This document shows, piece by piece, positions 12,963 through 14,487 of a stretch of DNA of 14,487 nucleotides. Every line of letters begins with the position of its first letter. Positions within the stretch are counted from its first letter, which is position 1. The translations under genes were made by a program, and so were the position numbers. Source of the DNA: Euryarchaeota archaeon UBA501 (GTDB lineage: Archaea > Thermoplasmatota > Poseidoniia > Poseidoniales > Thalassarchaeaceae); assembly GCA_002505685.1 (NCBI GenBank), contig DAVT01000096.1, positions 1-14,487 of the forward strand, given 5' to 3'. The notes beneath the pieces are model-generated. The model ran no database searches. It was given only the letters and a program-made list of their open reading frames with translations, and was not told the origin of the DNA.

Positions 12963-14330
12963 TCAACGCAACCGCCGTAAAGCAGCCCCAAAAATGGCCA
13001 ATATAGGCAACACCGAACCAAACCCGGGTACTCCGAGGATAGTGTCCTTTGATTCACTACTGAGTGGGGCTTCTTGGAGTGTAAATTCGTCTCCAATCGA
13101 ACCATCGATTCGATAAAATGCCATAGAAACTTCTCTTGCCTCTCCATCATAGACCCATCGTGTCCAACCATAGGTACTGTTCTCTCTATATGCACTCCAT
13201 TCTGGCTGGGGCTCATCCAAATCCTCGTAGGCAGAGCGACCCGCCGTTCCAATGACCAAATGTATTGGAGCTTCACCCCGGGCGAATCGGTCACCATTTC
13301 CTGTATCCATGACCATTTCAGCAGAAACTGGCCACGTTCTCTCGTAGAAGTGATCGTGGCCAGCAATTACCAGATCCACCCCATTTTCTACATACAATTG
13401 TTCAAGTGCAGTACGTAGTTCAATCTCAGAACCATGGTAACTGTTGCTTGAGTACATTGGGCTGTGGCCGTAGACGATGAGGAAAGGAGTGGCCTCTCTA
13501 TCAACCGATGCAAATTCTTGTTCAAGCCATGCATATTGGGTACTATCCGGGTCGTAATCATGCTCAGTGGACATGAAAACCATGTGGACACCAGGGATTT
13601 GCCGGCTGTACCAAAACATCTCTGATTCGATTTGCCCATCAGAATCGAATCGGTGTTCGTAAGGTGTAAATCCGTAGCCGGGTTCATTCTCGTGGTTACC
13701 AACCCCTGTAATCCACGGGATTACAGTCATGCTATCCTGTTGGATGTTAAACCAATCGTCCCAAGCAGATTGCTCCCCATCCGCATACGAAATATCACCT
13801 GAAATTGTCACCAAACGAGCATCTGTATCGGAGATAATGGCCTCAGAGACATCCATGCCTTCGCTGGAATCTCCATGGTCTGCAATCGAGATCCACTCAA
13901 ATTGTTTTGAACTTTGATCGATTTGCGTGAACGTATATTCGTCTGACCAAGAACCATCATTTCCAACGCGATATGTCACCTCTTCACCGGGTACCAAATC
14001 TGTCATGGTCGCCATATGAAATGCCATATCATGATTGTAACAATAATCAGAACTTGCAGCAGTCTGCCCATTCCACTCTACTTCACCCATCGAACGACCT
14101 TCCGTGGCCCATATTACCACCATTGTAGTCGCATCTTGGGTGGCTTGGAGATGAATCTGTTGTGGTTGTGTACTACCTGTCAACGTACCGGGGCACTCTT
14201 GGAGTGTTTCACCCAAATTCTGCGCATGCACAATGGGTGCAAAGAACAGGAAAACGAGCACAATCGCAAGGGTCCGCACGAAGTTGCGCACACGTAACCC
14301 TGTCTCAAGCCTTGCCACGGAACCGCGCAT
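12963..14330 (-). CDS. Secreted purple acid phosphatase-like metallophosphoesterase with PGF-CTERM-like tail
   Basis: A 455-residue exported phosphatase of the purple acid phosphatase type, which hydrolyses phosphomonoesters with a di-metal centre. It has a signal peptide (hydrophobic core 20-34, cleavage near VHA-QN), an N-terminal fibronectin-like domain starting QPQQIHLQATQDATTMVVIW, then the catalytic domain. All metal-ligand motifs are visible: IADHG (Asp151), GDISYAD (Asp179, Tyr182), GNHE (Asn212), YGHSPMY (His289) and AGHDHFYERT (His325, His327). The Tyr ligand is what separates this family from other metallophosphoesterases. The C terminus is PGFGSVLPILAIFGAALRRLR, a PGF-type motif, hydrophobic helix and basic end, like archaeosortase substrates. 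ATG 14330 overlaps the upstream gene by 26 bases; GTG 14291 would give a shorter, cleaner signal peptide and no overlap. Confidence 0.9.
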   Translation of the reverse strand: MRGSVARLETGLRVRNFVRTLAIVLVFLFFAPIVHAQNLGETLQECPGTLTGSTQPQQIHLQATQDATTMVVIWATEGRSMGEVEWNGQTAASSDYCYNHDMAFHMATMTDLVPGEEVTYRVGNDGSWSDEYTFTQIDQSSKQFEWISIADHGDSSEGMDVSEAIISDTDARLVTISGDISYADGEQSAWDDWFNIQQDSMTVIPWITGVGNHENEPGYGFTPYEHRFDSDGQIESEMFWYSRQIPGVHMVFMSTEHDYDPDSTQYAWLEQEFASVDREATPFLIVYGHSPMYSSNSYHGSEIELRTALEQLYVENGVDLVIAGHDHFYERTWPVSAEMVMDTGNGDRFARGEAPIHLVIGTAGRSAYEDLDEPQPEWSAYRENSTYGWTRWVYDGEAREVSMAFYRIDGSIGDEFTLQEAPLSSESKDTILGVPGFGSVLPILAIFGAALRRLR

Positions 14331-14487
14331 TCAGAGTTTCCAAACTTGCAGCACTGGGTCGCATGATTTCATCATCCACTTCTGAAAGGGGTGTATCCAC
14401 CAAGCACTGGTCTTCCGTGGCCGTTGCTTTGGTCGGGTCGAAGTAAAGCAAACCAGTTACGTGCTTGTCTTCCATTTCCGCCTTGTG
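14305..14487 (-). CDS. 2-oxoacid:ferredoxin oxidoreductase beta subunit, C-terminal end
   Basis: An open minus-strand frame enters from the right edge and stops at 14305-14307, giving the last 60 residues. The pattern VTGLLYFDP, then LVDTPLSEVDDEIMRPSAASLETLNARFR, matches the C-terminal tail of the thiamine-diphosphate beta subunit of 2-oxoacid (pyruvate or 2-oxoglutarate) ferredoxin oxidoreductases. These oxidatively decarboxylate 2-oxoacids to acyl-CoA and reduce ferredoxin. The catalytic and thiamine-binding parts lie outside the window, so the substrate cannot be named. The stop lies downstream of the phosphatase ATG 14330, so the two genes may be co-transcribed. Identification rests on a short tail only. 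Confidence 0.7.
   Translation of the reverse strand, partial: HKAEMEDKHVTGLLYFDPTKATATEDQCLVDTPLSEVDDEIMRPSAASLETLNARFRGKA

Overview
The window looks like the genome of an aerobic, mesophilic, probably marine archaeon, most likely the Thermoplasmatota lineage that includes Marine Group II (Poseidoniales). The domain call rests on genes that are archaeal by established knowledge: purP, which replaces bacterial purH in purine synthesis; a small RNA polymerase subunit K (RpoK/Rpb6); a tRNA-Gln with no encoded CCA; and ribosome-binding sites of the GGTGA/GGAGG type. The lineage call is inference from gene content (heme a synthesis, large secreted peptidases, many bacterial-type metabolic genes) and from no marker phylogeny.

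Layout. Positions 1-168 hold the tail of an unidentified plus-strand gene that converges on, and overlaps, a minus-strand hotdog thioesterase. From 731 to 9278 all genes are on the plus strand: an AstE/aspartoacylase-type amidohydrolase, ctaA (heme a synthase), rpoK, ctaB (heme o synthase), a LeuA/homocitrate-synthase-like DRE-TIM enzyme, and a 1104-residue secreted, membrane-anchored subtilase with a P domain and calcium-binding repeats. A convergent junction follows, then a minus-strand pair: tryptophan 2,3-dioxygenase followed by thiolase. Divergent from that pair is purP on the plus strand. The right end is minus strand: the end of a 2-oxoacid:ferredoxin oxidoreductase beta subunit, a secreted purple acid phosphatase with a PGF-CTERM-like tail, and tRNA-Gln(CTG).

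How the genes relate. CtaA and CtaB together convert heme b to heme o and then heme a, so the organism should have a heme a type terminal oxidase, although no oxidase subunit lies here. The subtilase and the acid phosphatase are both exported and appear anchored in different ways, which suits a heterotroph feeding on protein and organic phosphate. The dioxygenase/thiolase pair and the ferredoxin oxidoreductase point to amino-acid and acyl-CoA catabolism. RpoK and PurP are housekeeping genes placed among unrelated neighbours.

The least explained structure is a set of short, near-perfect inverted repeats in the spacers. Stem sequences differ, but the loop is a GTA or TAC triplet in four of six and the centre TA in a fifth. 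Most follow a stop codon, none has a long T tract, and one covers the start codon of the subtilase. There is no gene-free stretch longer than about 130 bases, and I see no CRISPR array, insertion sequence, integrase or rRNA.
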